From assembly GCF_000193735.1 (NCBI RefSeq), contig NZ_AEPF01000016.1:1-18465 (forward strand): DNA of 18,465 nucleotides. The letters run 5' to 3'. Source of the stretch: Neisseria sicca 4320 (GTDB taxonomy: Bacteria > Pseudomonadota > Gammaproteobacteria > Burkholderiales > Neisseriaceae). The notes under the pieces are model-generated. The model ran no database searches, was not told the origin of the DNA, and saw only the letters and a program-made list of their open reading frames with translations. Numbering within the stretch: position 1 is the stretch's first letter; every line of letters starts with the position of its first letter. Of this stretch, positions 6,650 to 13,330 are shown one piece after another. The position numbers and the translations under genes are program-made.

Positions 6650-7732
6650 ATGAAAAAACTTATCCATTTCATCGGAATATCAACCGCGTTGCTGCTTTCC
6701 GCTTGTAGTACAACCAAAACAAAAGTTGAATCTGCTAAAACGGTTGAGCCGATTAATCAAAGCAAAAACCAGCGTCCTGCTTTTGATTCTGCTGCGGAAT
6801 CCGTTGCCAGTAGCGGCTTTAATGCCAACACCAATGTCCGCCAGTTTATCCGTTACGAGGCGGCGAAAAAGCAGTTTACGGAAGCTGAATTGCAAAACTT
6901 TTTCAATGGCGTGGTTTACAAGGGCAATATCATCAATATCATGTACCGCCCGTCCACTTCGCGCCCTTGGTATGAATTCCGTACAGGCAACTCTGGTGCG
7001 TCAAAATTCAACGGCGGCAAACAGTTTTACGCTGCCAACCGTGCCGTTATCGATGATGTGGCACGCAAATATGGTGTACCTGCCGAGCTGATTGTGGCGA
7101 TTATCGGCATTGAAACCAACTACGGCAAAAATACCGGCAGCTTCCGTGTTGCCGATGCTTTGAGTACCTTGGGTTTTGATTATCCGCGTCGCGCCGAGTT
7201 TTTCCAAAACGAGCTGATTGAGCTTTTGCTGATGGCGAAAGAAGAAAAAGAGAACGTTTTTGATTTCAAAGGCAGCTATGCGGGCGCGATGGGTATGCCG
7301 CAATTCATGCCTTCGAGCTATCGCAAATGGGCGGTCGATTATGATGGCGACGGACACCGCGACATTTGGAACAATATTGGCGACGTTGCCGCTTCTGTTG
7401 CCAATTATATGAAGCAGCACGGTTGGAAAACAGGCGGCAAAATGATTGTTCCCGTCAATCTGACGATTACACCTGACTTGAAAGCCATCATTGACGAGAA
7501 AACGGCTTTGAACCGTACCGTTGCCGATTTCAAAGCGATGGGCGTGGTTCCGCAAAAAGCGGTTGCAGACAATGAAAAAGCCGTTTTATTCAGCCTGGAA
7601 ACCAGTCCGGGCGTATTTGAATATTATCTCGGTCTGAATAATTTCTATACGGTTTGGCAGTATAACAACAGCCGAATGTATGTTACCGCCGTGCGCGACA
7701 TCGCCAATGCAGTCAACAACAACGGTTTGTAA
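6650..7732 (+). CDS. mltB: MltB-type lytic murein transglycosylase lipoprotein
   Basis: This 360-residue lipoprotein cleaves peptidoglycan glycan strands to 1,6-anhydro-muropeptides. The start at 6650 gives MKKLIHFIGISTALLLSAC with lipobox LSAC and Cys19. An open frame runs 27 codons further upstream, but it crosses the preceding terminator. The catalytic acid is Glu155 in AIIGIETNYGKNTG, matching the MltB/Slt35 motif. GSYAGAMGMPQFMPSS (208-223) and the acidic DYDGDGHRDIW (230-240), like the EF-hand calcium site of Slt35, follow. No good SD is visible. It is a single gene between two terminators, anchored in an outer-membrane leaflet facing the periplasm (inferred). Confidence 0.93.
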   Translation: MKKLIHFIGISTALLLSACSTTKTKVESAKTVEPINQSKNQRPAFDSAAESVASSGFNANTNVRQFIRYEAAKKQFTEAELQNFFNGVVYKGNIINIMYRPSTSRPWYEFRTGNSGASKFNGGKQFYAANRAVIDDVARKYGVPAELIVAIIGIETNYGKNTGSFRVADALSTLGFDYPRRAEFFQNELIELLLMAKEEKENVFDFKGSYAGAMGMPQFMPSSYRKWAVDYDGDGHRDIWNNIGDVAASVANYMKQHGWKTGGKMIVPVNLTITPDLKAIIDEKTALNRTVADFKAMGVVPQKAVADNEKAVLFSLETSPGVFEYYLGLNNFYTVWQYNNSRMYVTAVRDIANAVNNNGL

Positions 7733-7737
7733 TGTTC

Positions 7738-7766
7738 AAAAACCACCTTTTTCAAGGTGGTTTTTT
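7738..7766 (+). terminator. mltB intrinsic terminator
   Basis: AACCACCTT (7741-7749), a 4-nt loop and AAGGTGGTT (7754-7762) make a 9-bp stem, extended by A/T pairs and ending in a T run. Confidence 0.9.
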
Positions 7767-7772
7767 ATTTGA

Positions 7773-7784
7773 GAACTCGAGTTC
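7773..7784. repeat. 12-bp perfect palindrome
   Basis: GAACTCGAGTTC lies between the convergent ends of mltB and the epimerase gene. No function is evident. Confidence 0.4.
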
Positions 7785-7792
7785 ACGATACT

Positions 7793-7829
7793 AAAAAATA
7801 GAGCTGCTCAAATCGCCCGTGGATTTGAG
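7793..7829 (-). terminator. candidate terminator of the epimerase gene
   Basis: CTCAAATC (7807-7814) and GATTTGAG (7822-7829) form a perfect 8-bp stem. On the minus strand a run of six T follows, but about 8 nt from the stem, which is looser than usual. Confidence 0.45.
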
Positions 7830-7854
7830 AAAATCACTATAAACCCAGCAAAAC

Positions 7855-8568
7855 TCAAGCAATCAAAGGGATTTTCATGCCGTAATGCTTTTTGCCATGC
7901 CCCGACACAAACTGTCCGCCGCGCGCAGGCGATAAAAATGCGTTGCCTTCGGCGGTAGGCTCGGCGCAGGTGTATTGTCCGTTGCGGTCGCTCCAAAGCG
8001 CGTAAACGGGCAGGTTTTGCGTTCGGATGTCGAGTTTTAGTCCGTCAAACGCAACATGTGTATCTGACGGCGAGGCGACAAATTCCGTGTGCGCGATATA
8101 GTCGGCATCGTAGGGCGCGCCGTTGAAATCGAATTGGGTACCGACGGCAGGGAAATAGGGATGAAAACCGGGCGAAGTGCGCACGGGCGCATCACCGTAA
8201 TTGCAAACGGTCAGTGTGGCGACCGCTTCGTTTTCGTTCGGCAGGCTGTAATCCAGCAGCCATTCGACTTTTTCGTAGCCCTTTGCCGTGCTGATCAATC
8301 TCAAGCCGACATCCGATTCGTTTTGATAACGGATTTGCCAAGTAGAGGTTCTGCCGAAACCGTGTTGCGCCAAATGATTTTTACCGTCCGGTCCGAACTG
8401 CGGCAGGCAGACGTGCATTCCGCCGCGTAATTTTGTATCAGTACCGACTTGGACGCTGGTTTTCGGGAATAACACTTCCCGACTGTGTAAAACCAAAGCA
8501 TCTACATATGCGCCCATGGTGTTTATCTGCATGGATGCGGAATGATTGCGTAAGATGATTTCAGACAT
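7855..8568 (-). CDS. aldose-1-epimerase family protein (YeaD-like hexose-6-phosphate mutarotase)
   Basis: This 237-residue protein belongs to the galactose-mutarotase-like beta-sandwich family. Members interconvert alpha and beta anomers of free or 6-phosphorylated hexoses. Visible catalytic-site residues are His69 in QHGFGR, His136 in SPGFHPYF and Glu203 in CAEP, the usual His/His/Glu arrangement. Its size and the GFGR and PGFHPYF motifs fit the D-hexose-6-phosphate epimerase (YeaD) branch better than GalM, which is near 340 residues. AAGGAC precedes the ATG. It stands alone, convergent with mltB and divergent from dnaX, so the context does not identify the sugar. Confidence 0.83.
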   Translation of the reverse strand: MSEIILRNHSASMQINTMGAYVDALVLHSREVLFPKTSVQVGTDTKLRGGMHVCLPQFGPDGKNHLAQHGFGRTSTWQIRYQNESDVGLRLISTAKGYEKVEWLLDYSLPNENEAVATLTVCNYGDAPVRTSPGFHPYFPAVGTQFDFNGAPYDADYIAHTEFVASPSDTHVAFDGLKLDIRTQNLPVYALWSDRNGQYTCAEPTAEGNAFLSPARGGQFVSGHGKKHYGMKIPLIA

Positions 8569-8654
8569 GGCGACTTGTCCTTAAGGTTGTTTTAAATTTT
8601 GTAACATTCTAACATTTGTATACGTACCGTTACCGGTATGCAGACAGAAAATCC

Positions 8655-8682
8655 TTAATAAAAATCAAAAAAATGCTAAAAT
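8655..8682 (+). promoter_or_regulatory. candidate dnaX promoter (extended -10)
   Basis: TGCTAAAAT at 8674-8682 is an extended -10 element (TAAAAT, 5/6). TTAATA (8655-8660, 4/6) lies 16 bp upstream. The leader of about 78 nt carries the uptake-sequence hairpin at 8697-8738. Confidence 0.45.
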
Positions 8683-8696
8683 ACCGGCCATCTTTC

Positions 8697-8738
8697 AAGG
8701 TCGTCTGAAAGGCGTTCAACCACTTTTCAGACGACCTT
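8697..8738 (+). repeat. inverted uptake-sequence pair in the dnaX leader
   Basis: AGGTCGTCTGAA (8698-8709) and its inverse (8726-8737) form a stem of at least 14 bp, 29 bp upstream of the dnaX ATG. No T run follows on either strand, so it does not look like a finished terminator despite the pairing. Confidence 0.85.
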
Positions 8739-8766
8739 CCGATTTATTTCCAGCAGAGAAAACCTT

Positions 8767-10962
8767 ATGGCTTATCAAGTTCTTGCCCGCAAATGGCGTC
8801 CGAAAACCTTTGCCGATTTAGTCGGTCAGGAACACGTCGTCAAGGCCTTGCGCAACGCGCTGGACGAAGGCCGCCTGCACCATGCCTACCTGCTGACCGG
8901 CACGCGCGGGGTCGGGAAAACCACCATCGCCCGTATTCTGGCGAAAAGCCTCAACTGCGAAAACGCGCAACACGGCGAACCTTGCGGCGTGTGCCAAAGC
9001 TGTACGCAAATCGACACCGGTCGCTACGTCGACCTGCTGGAAATCGACGCCGCCTCCAATACCGGCATCGACAACATCCGCGAAGTATTGGAAAACGCCC
9101 AATACGCGCCGACCGCCGGCAAATACAAAGTCTATATCATCGACGAAGTGCATATGCTCTCCAAAAGCGCGTTTAACGCCATGCTGAAAACGCTGGAAGA
9201 GCCGCCCGAGCACGTCAAATTCATCCTCGCCACCACTGATCCGCACAAAGTCCCCATCACCGTTTTGAGCCGCTGCCTGCAATTTGTCTTGCGCAACATG
9301 ACTTCGCAGCAGGTTGCAGACCACCTTGCCCACGTTTTAAACAACGAAAACATCGCCTACGAACCCGCCGCCCTGCAGCTTTTAGGCCGTGCCGCCGCAG
9401 GCTCTATGCGCGATGCTTTGAGCCTGCTTGATCAGGCTATCGCCATGGGTTCGGGCAGCGTTGCCGAACAAGACGTCCGCCAAATGATTGGCGCGGTCGA
9501 CAAACAATACCTGTACGAACTGCTGGCGGGCATCGTCAACCAAGACGGCGAAGCCCTGCTGGCGAAAGCGCAGGAAATGGCGGCGCGCGCCATCGGCTTT
9601 GACAGCGCGTTGAGCGAACTTGCTATGCTGTTGCAACGCCTCGCCTTGATACAGGCAGTGCCTTCCGCCTTGGCGAACGACGACCCTGAGCGCGAAACCC
9701 TGTTGCAACTGAGCCAGGCACTCAGCGGCGAACAAATCCAGCTTTATTATCAATGCGCTATTCACGGCAAACAGGATTTGAGCCTTGCGCCCGACGAATA
9801 CGCCGGCTTCGTCATGACCCTGTTGCGTATGCTGGCGTTCGCCCCGTTGGCGGCGGATGCGCACGACGTTGGCGGACATATCGAAAATACCGAGCTGCAT
9901 TCTGCCGAAACGGGTGTCCATACCGCAAAAAAGCCCTTGCAACTTCCCCAGTCTGAAGCCGCCAAACCGCCCGTTCAGACGACCCCTGCGCCTACCACGT
10001 CGTCTGAAAACAAGGTTGCCGAACCGGTTCCGACTCAAGAAAACAACGACGTTCCACCTTGGGAAGACGCGCCGAGCGAAGCAGAAACCGTAACGGACAC
10101 GCCTGTACAAGCGGAGGCGGAGAGCATTCAGACGACCTCCGAAGCAGTAGAGACAGACATACAGTCCGCAAACGAAGCAGAAGCGGCATTTCAGACGACC
10201 TCTCAAGCCGAAACGTCGTCTGAAAACCAAGTTTACGATAACGAGGCAGCAAACAACGAAACCGATGTTTCCTTGAATGATACGTCGTCTGAAAACCCTG
10301 GCAACACAAACCCAATTCAGACGACCCCAGTCGCTGAAGCCGCGGAAGCAGAAGCGTTTCCGCATGACGATACCGCAGAACCTTTCTACGATTACGGTTC
10401 GCCCGAGCATGATTACCCCGTAGAAGACAGCGCGGAAATGCCCCCGCCGCCGGATTGGGAACACGCCGTCTCTGCCGATATGGCAGAAGTAGAATCGGAA
10501 GCCGAAGAAGACAGCGACGACGAAGACGGCACGCAGTTCGCACCGTTGCCCGAGTTCTCTACTGAAAACTGGGCGGCAATCGTCCGACATTTCGCCCGCA
10601 AGCTCGGCGCCGCGCAAATGCTGGCGCAACACGCATCATGGACGAACTACGACGCAGACAGCCATCTGATGATGCTGTCGATGACCGACGAAGCCCGCGC
10701 TACCGCCAACAAAGAGCGGCTCGACAAAATCAAAAACACGCTTGCCGAAGCCTACGGTATCCCATTGAAATTGCAAACCGAACCTTGGCGCGACGATGCA
10801 GGCTGGGAAACCCCGACCATGCGCCGCCAGCGTCTCCAACTTGAAGGCAGACAGCAGGCACAGGATTTGCTCGAAGCCGACGAAACCGCGCGTCAGGTTT
10901 TAAAAGTTTTCGAAGCCCAATGGCAGCCCGATTCTTTGGAACTGGCGGAGCAGGCGGAATAA
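8767..10962 (+). CDS. dnaX: DNA polymerase III subunit tau/gamma
   Basis: This 731-residue protein is the clamp-loader ATPase that loads the beta clamp and, as tau, ties polymerase and helicase together. Domain I has Walker A GTRGVGKT (45-52), a zinc module with Cys64, Cys73, Cys76 and Cys79, Walker B IIDEVHM (124-130) and SRC (168-170) with the arginine finger. Domains II and III run to about 370. A long acidic low-complexity linker (about 375-590) is dotted with QTT and TSSEN peptides encoded by uptake sequences. The C-terminal tau domain (about 600-731) starts near NWAAIVRHFARKLG. A -1 frameshift signal at codons 387-389 predicts a short gamma form. No clear SD precedes the ATG. ybaB follows, the usual dnaX partner, but recR does not. 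Confidence 0.97.
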   Translation: MAYQVLARKWRPKTFADLVGQEHVVKALRNALDEGRLHHAYLLTGTRGVGKTTIARILAKSLNCENAQHGEPCGVCQSCTQIDTGRYVDLLEIDAASNTGIDNIREVLENAQYAPTAGKYKVYIIDEVHMLSKSAFNAMLKTLEEPPEHVKFILATTDPHKVPITVLSRCLQFVLRNMTSQQVADHLAHVLNNENIAYEPAALQLLGRAAAGSMRDALSLLDQAIAMGSGSVAEQDVRQMIGAVDKQYLYELLAGIVNQDGEALLAKAQEMAARAIGFDSALSELAMLLQRLALIQAVPSALANDDPERETLLQLSQALSGEQIQLYYQCAIHGKQDLSLAPDEYAGFVMTLLRMLAFAPLAADAHDVGGHIENTELHSAETGVHTAKKPLQLPQSEAAKPPVQTTPAPTTSSENKVAEPVPTQENNDVPPWEDAPSEAETVTDTPVQAEAESIQTTSEAVETDIQSANEAEAAFQTTSQAETSSENQVYDNEAANNETDVSLNDTSSENPGNTNPIQTTPVAEAAEAEAFPHDDTAEPFYDYGSPEHDYPVEDSAEMPPPPDWEHAVSADMAEVESEAEEDSDDEDGTQFAPLPEFSTENWAAIVRHFARKLGAAQMLAQHASWTNYDADSHLMMLSMTDEARATANKERLDKIKNTLAEAYGIPLKLQTEPWRDDAGWETPTMRRQRLQLEGRQQAQDLLEADETARQVLKVFEAQWQPDSLELAEQAE
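9912..9956 (+). promoter_or_regulatory. predicted -1 programmed frameshift site in dnaX
   Basis: A AAA AAG occupies 9927-9933, with the first A as third base of GCA (9925-9927), so the heptamer is in the X XXY YYZ register. It is the same heptamer used by E. coli dnaX. Slipping back one base reads seven more codons (A-L-A-T-S-P-V) and then TGA at 9954-9956. This gives a 396-residue product holding domains I-III. GGGTG (9912-9916), a weak anti-SD match, sits 10 nt upstream, the spacing seen in E. coli. Downstream, GTCTGAA (9951-9957) can pair with TTCAGAC (9974-9980). Frameshifting itself is inferred. Confidence 0.7.
9974..10327. repeat. cluster of seven uptake-sequence cores inside dnaX
   Basis: Ten-base cores GTCGTCTGAA (or inverse) occur at 9974-9983(-), 9999-10008(+), 10127-10138(-, full 12-mer), 10190-10201(-, full 12-mer), 10215-10224(+), 10284-10293(+) and 10316-10325(-). 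The three forward copies all read ACGTCGTCTGAA over 12 bases. All keep one codon register: inverse copies encode QTT, forward copies TSSEN. Neighbouring opposite copies can form 10- or 11-bp hairpins. Confidence 0.95.
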
Positions 10963-11006
10963 CGGTAATCGAGAATTTCCGTTTACATTCGGATACATAA
11001 ACATTC

Positions 11007-11045
11007 AGGTCGTCTGAAAACCATCAAACCGCTTTCAGACGACCC
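11007..11045 (+). repeat. inverted uptake-sequence pair between dnaX and ybaB
   Basis: AGGTCGTCTGAA (11007-11018) and TTCAGACGACCC (11034-11045, one mismatch) form a 12-bp stem. No T run follows, so it may only weaken read-through into ybaB or act as a processing site. Confidence 0.8.
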
Positions 11046-11105
11046 TTCACACCAAACGCTATAAACCCTTAACCTTAACGATTCAACCACAGGAGTTTTA
11101 AAAAT

Positions 11106-11441
11106 ATGTTCGGAAAAGCCGGATTAGGCGGCCTGATGAAACAGGCGCAGCAAATGCAGGAAAACATGAAAAAAGCACAAGCGAAACTTGCCGAGACCGA
11201 AGTAGAAGGCGAAGCAGGCAACGGCTTGGTTAAAGTCGTGATGACCTGTTCCCACGTCGTCCGCAAACTCGAAATCAGCCCCGACCTGATTCAAGAAGCC
11301 GCAGACGACAAAGAAATGCTCGAAGATTTGGTACTAGCCGCCATCAACGCCGCTTCTGAAAAAGCCGAAGAAACCACCAACAAAACCATGGGTGCATTCA
11401 CCCAAGGCCTGCCCGCAGGCATGGGCGATTTCTTCCGTTAA
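11106..11441 (+). CDS. ybaB: YbaB/EbfC family nucleoid-associated protein
   Basis: This 111-residue protein belongs to the YbaB/EbfC family, small dimeric DNA-binding proteins that coat the nucleoid. It begins MFGKAGLGGLMKQAQQMQENM and then has a coiled-coil AQAKLAETEVEGEAGNGLV, followed by the family's VKVVMTCSHVVRKLEISPDL. The C-terminus is the typical Gly/Met/Phe-rich tail. A strong SD (AGGAG) lies before the ATG. The dnaX-ybaB pairing is widely conserved; recR, the common third member, is absent and a Correia element begins 20 bp after the stop. Confidence 0.95.
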   Translation: MFGKAGLGGLMKQAQQMQENMKKAQAKLAETEVEGEAGNGLVKVVMTCSHVVRKLEISPDLIQEAADDKEMLEDLVLAAINAASEKAEETTNKTMGAFTQGLPAGMGDFFR

Positions 11442-11461
11442 ACCTGCGCCGTAAAAGCAAA

Positions 11462-11617
11462 TATAGTGGATTAACAAAAATCAGGACAAGGCGACGAAGC
11501 CGCAGACAGTACAGATAGTACGGAACCGATTCACTTGGTGCTTCAGCACCTTAGAGAATCGTTCTCTTTGAGCTAAGGTGAGGCAACGCCGTACTGGTTT
11601 AAAGTTAATCCACTACA
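11462..11617. mobile_element. Correia repeat-enclosed element, full-length form
   Basis: A 156-bp miniature element with terminal inverted repeats TATAGTGGATTAA (11462-11474) and TTAATCCACTA (11605-11615). The outer right TA has become CA. The interior has the known CREE sequence, including the roughly 50-bp segment (about 11521-11580) that carries the IHF-site region in long elements, and a GGTGC-TTCA-GCACC hairpin (from 11537). Once transcribed past ybaB it would fold into a long hairpin. CREE RNAs are known RNase III substrates. Confidence 0.93.
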
Positions 11618-11618
11618 A

Positions 11619-11657
11619 ATGTCGTCTGAAACGCCAAAAAGCAGTTTCAGACGACCT
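11619..11657. repeat. inverted uptake-sequence pair next to the Correia element
   Basis: ATGTCGTCTGAA (11619-11630) is an AT-variant with one mismatch to the local form. TTCAGACGACCT (11646-11657) is perfect. They pair over the 10-base core plus an A-T pair. This pair starts 1 bp after the CREE. Confidence 0.85.
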
Positions 11658-11670
11658 TCGGATTATCGGT

Positions 11671-11699
11671 TTGACAAATCGACACCCGTCCAATATTTT
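11671..11699 (+). promoter_or_regulatory. recO promoter
   Basis: A perfect -35 TTGACA (11671-11676), a 17-bp spacer and -10 TATTTT (11694-11699, 4/6). A second candidate is the extended -10 TGGTAAAAT at 11720-11728. Confidence 0.55.
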
Positions 11700-11709
11700 C
11701 AGACGACCC
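11698..11709 (-). repeat. DNA uptake sequence, one mismatch
   Basis: TTCAGACGACCC, overlapping the recO -10 region by two bases. Confidence 0.85.
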
Positions 11710-11783
11710 CTGCCCGCTTTGGTAAAATACAACCATACAATCAACCGCCCTTTTCCACCATTCCCCAGCAACGCCAACCGCCC

Positions 11784-12524
11784 ATGACTAACCAGCGCAT
11801 CAACCACGAACCCGTCTTCCTGCTTGCTTCCGCCCCTTGGCGCGAGAGCAGTTTGTGGGTGGAAGTGTTCAGCCGCCGTTACGGGCGCGTGGCGTTATTG
11901 GCGAGAAGCGCGCGCAAGCGGCAGAGTGAGCTGCGCGGCGTGTTGGTGCCGTTTGTACCGGTCAGCGCCTCTTGGTACGGTTCGCAAGAGTTGAAAACGC
12001 TGCATCGTGCAGAGTGGATAGGCGGCTGGCCGCAACCGCAAGGCAGGGCTTTGTTCAGCGGCTTATATATCAACGAACTAATGCTCAAACTGACGGCTCG
12101 CGAAGACCCGATACCCGAGCTTTACGATGCGCTGGGAGCAGTGATGCAGGCGGTATGCGGTGAAAACAGTCATACCGCTGCGCTGCGCCGATTTGAATGG
12201 GCTTTACTCACCCGCTTAGGCTTCGCGCCCGATTTGTTCCACGATGGCAACGGCGAAGCAATCCGCGCCGAAGAAACCTACTGGCTGACGCCTGAAAATG
12301 CGGTTGTCCCCATCGAAGAAGCCGAACGCTTCAATCCGCGCAACCATGGTGTTGCAGTCGGCGGCAACATCTTGATCCATCTGCGCGAAGGCGATTTCAC
12401 CCACCCCGAAAGCCTCGGACAGTCGCTAAAAATCACGCGCCTGCTGATTGACAACCTCCTGCCCGAAGGCATTAAATCCAGACAGGTTTTGCAACAGCTC
12501 CAGCAATTCAGTTTCGGCGTTTAA
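11784..12524 (+). CDS. recO: DNA repair protein RecO
   Basis: This 246-residue protein is RecO, which with RecR loads RecA onto SSB-coated single-stranded DNA in the RecF pathway. That pathway supports repair and antigenic variation in Neisseria. The N-terminal OB fold is recognisable from PVFLLASAPWRESSLWVEVF through RRYGRVALLARSARKRQSEL. The helical C-terminal domain includes ALRRFEWALLTRLGFAPDL and SLKITRLLIDNLLPEGIKS. Start at 11784 gives MTNQRINHEP. No SD is visible, and the 55-codon upstream extension runs through uptake sequences and is rejected. It lies on the same strand as pdxJ-acpS, 4.8 kb downstream; these three are contiguous in many Gammaproteobacteria. Confidence 0.93.
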   Translation: MTNQRINHEPVFLLASAPWRESSLWVEVFSRRYGRVALLARSARKRQSELRGVLVPFVPVSASWYGSQELKTLHRAEWIGGWPQPQGRALFSGLYINELMLKLTAREDPIPELYDALGAVMQAVCGENSHTAALRRFEWALLTRLGFAPDLFHDGNGEAIRAEETYWLTPENAVVPIEEAERFNPRNHGVAVGGNILIHLREGDFTHPESLGQSLKITRLLIDNLLPEGIKSRQVLQQLQQFSFGV

Positions 12525-12529
12525 TCCTT

Positions 12530-12541
12530 TTCAGACGACCT
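12530..12541 (-). repeat. DNA uptake sequence, single
   Basis: Perfect TTCAGACGACCT 6 bp after the recO stop, followed by a short T run, with no inverted partner nearby. Confidence 0.9.
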
Positions 12542-12605
12542 TTTCATTTCGATTTTTTATCTTAGTTTCATTCTGATGCGGAAAATCAAAAGCATACCGC
12601 GCACA

Positions 12606-13100
12606 TCAATCCGCAATTTCCGCAAACTTCTCCCAATTTGCCAATACATACGCCACAGCCGCCGCCATATCGTCGTCAGCGATTTCGTAATATTCGCCGT
12701 CCAATTCCTCAAAATTGGGAAACTCGGCACGAATCGCGTCCAAAAATGCGCCGCCATCTGCCATTTCCTCGATTTTTGCGCCGTCCCGCTCATATAAAGC
12801 CTTCGCCTTATCCAAAATCTTAGGCGTCGGTTTAATCCGCCAGCGGCGCAGGCTGTCGGCAACGGGATTATGGAACACATATTCGCCGTAACCCGCCGCG
12901 ATCAGCTGCACAAAGCCGCCCTCCTGCACTTGGCTGTCCAAATAGCAGTAAGCCGTCAGCGTGTGCTGCTCGTCGTTCAAACACCGCATTTCCTCATCGC
13001 CTGCCGCATCCGTGTAATCTAAATACGCCGCGCTCAATGTGTAGAGAAATTCTGCCGCATCTTGAGGGTTCAAATCATCCTGCCGGAAAAGTGTCGTCAT
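12606..13100 (-). CDS. DMP19-family DNA-mimic protein (DUF4375)
   Basis: This 164-residue acidic protein (34 Asp/Glu against 13 Lys/Arg by my count) fits the DMP19/DUF4375 family. The family motif is visible as QVQEGGFVQLIAAGYGEYVF, followed by a helical region and an acidic C-terminus rich in E-E-L-D-G-E-Y-Y-E-I-A-D-D-D. Meningococcal DMP19 is a dimeric DNA mimic that binds the repressor NHTF and relieves its repression. No NHTF-like gene is in this window, so the partner here is unknown. The start is set by MTTLFRQDDLNPQDA; no strong SD is seen. Upstream is a TATAAT promoter, then a Correia element. Confidence 0.75.
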   Translation of the reverse strand: MTTLFRQDDLNPQDAAEFLYTLSAAYLDYTDAAGDEEMRCLNDEQHTLTAYCYLDSQVQEGGFVQLIAAGYGEYVFHNPVADSLRRWRIKPTPKILDKAKALYERDGAKIEEMADGGAFLDAIRAEFPNFEELDGEYYEIADDDMAAAVAYVLANWEKFAEIAD

Positions 13101-13152
13101 GTTAAAGCCCGTCTGAAATAAAGTTGATTTAAAGCTGATTTATAAAAACCGC

Positions 13153-13181
13153 ATTATAACCAAAGCATTATCAAATCAAAA
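13153..13181 (-). promoter_or_regulatory. candidate promoter of the DMP19-family gene
   Basis: A perfect minus-strand -10 TATAAT (13153-13158). The -35 is weak: TTTTGA (13176-13181) at 17 bp, or TTGATT (13174-13179) at 15 bp. Confidence 0.5.
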
Positions 13182-13187
13182 CTTCTT

Positions 13188-13199
13188 TTCAGACGACCT
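13188..13199 (-). repeat. DNA uptake sequence, single
   Basis: Perfect TTCAGACGACCT just upstream of the DMP19-family promoter. A divergent relative AGCCCGTCTGAA (13106-13117) lies nearer the gene. Confidence 0.9.
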
Positions 13200-13223
13200 T
13201 TTGCGCTGCACAAGAAGGCGATA

Positions 13224-13330
13224 TATCGTGGATTAAATTTAAATCAGGACAAGGCGACGAAGCCGCAGACAGTACAGATAGTACGGCAAGGCGAGGCAAC
13301 GCCGTACTGGTTTAAAGTTAATCCACTATA
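13224..13330. mobile_element. Correia repeat-enclosed element, short form
   Basis: A 107-bp element with ends TATCGTGGATTAA (13224-13236, one change from consensus) and TTAATCCACTATA (13318-13330). It matches the long element at 11462-11617 but lacks the roughly 50-bp interior segment, as in the known internally deleted class. Its flanks extend the symmetry: CGATATA on the left and TATATCG on the right. Confidence 0.93.

Larger units (their letters stand above)
11442..11783. other. intergenic region between ybaB and recO
   Basis: About 340 bp holding a full-length Correia element, three uptake sequences and the recO promoter. The open frame across it continuing into recO is not credible as coding sequence. 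Confidence 0.8.

Noticed and set aside
9974..10327. CRISPR-like or tandem repeat array in dnaX
   Set aside because: Repeats are 10-12-base uptake sequences in both orientations at irregular spacing inside an intact ORF.
9382..10632. Long open frame antisense to dnaX (416 codons)
   Set aside because: Arg/Phe/Cys-rich shadow translation of dnaX and its repetitive linker; no domain and no start signals.
11619..11783. 55-codon N-terminal extension of recO
   Set aside because: It would begin in an uptake sequence beside the Correia element and cross the promoter; known RecO proteins start at MTNQRINHEP-like sequence.
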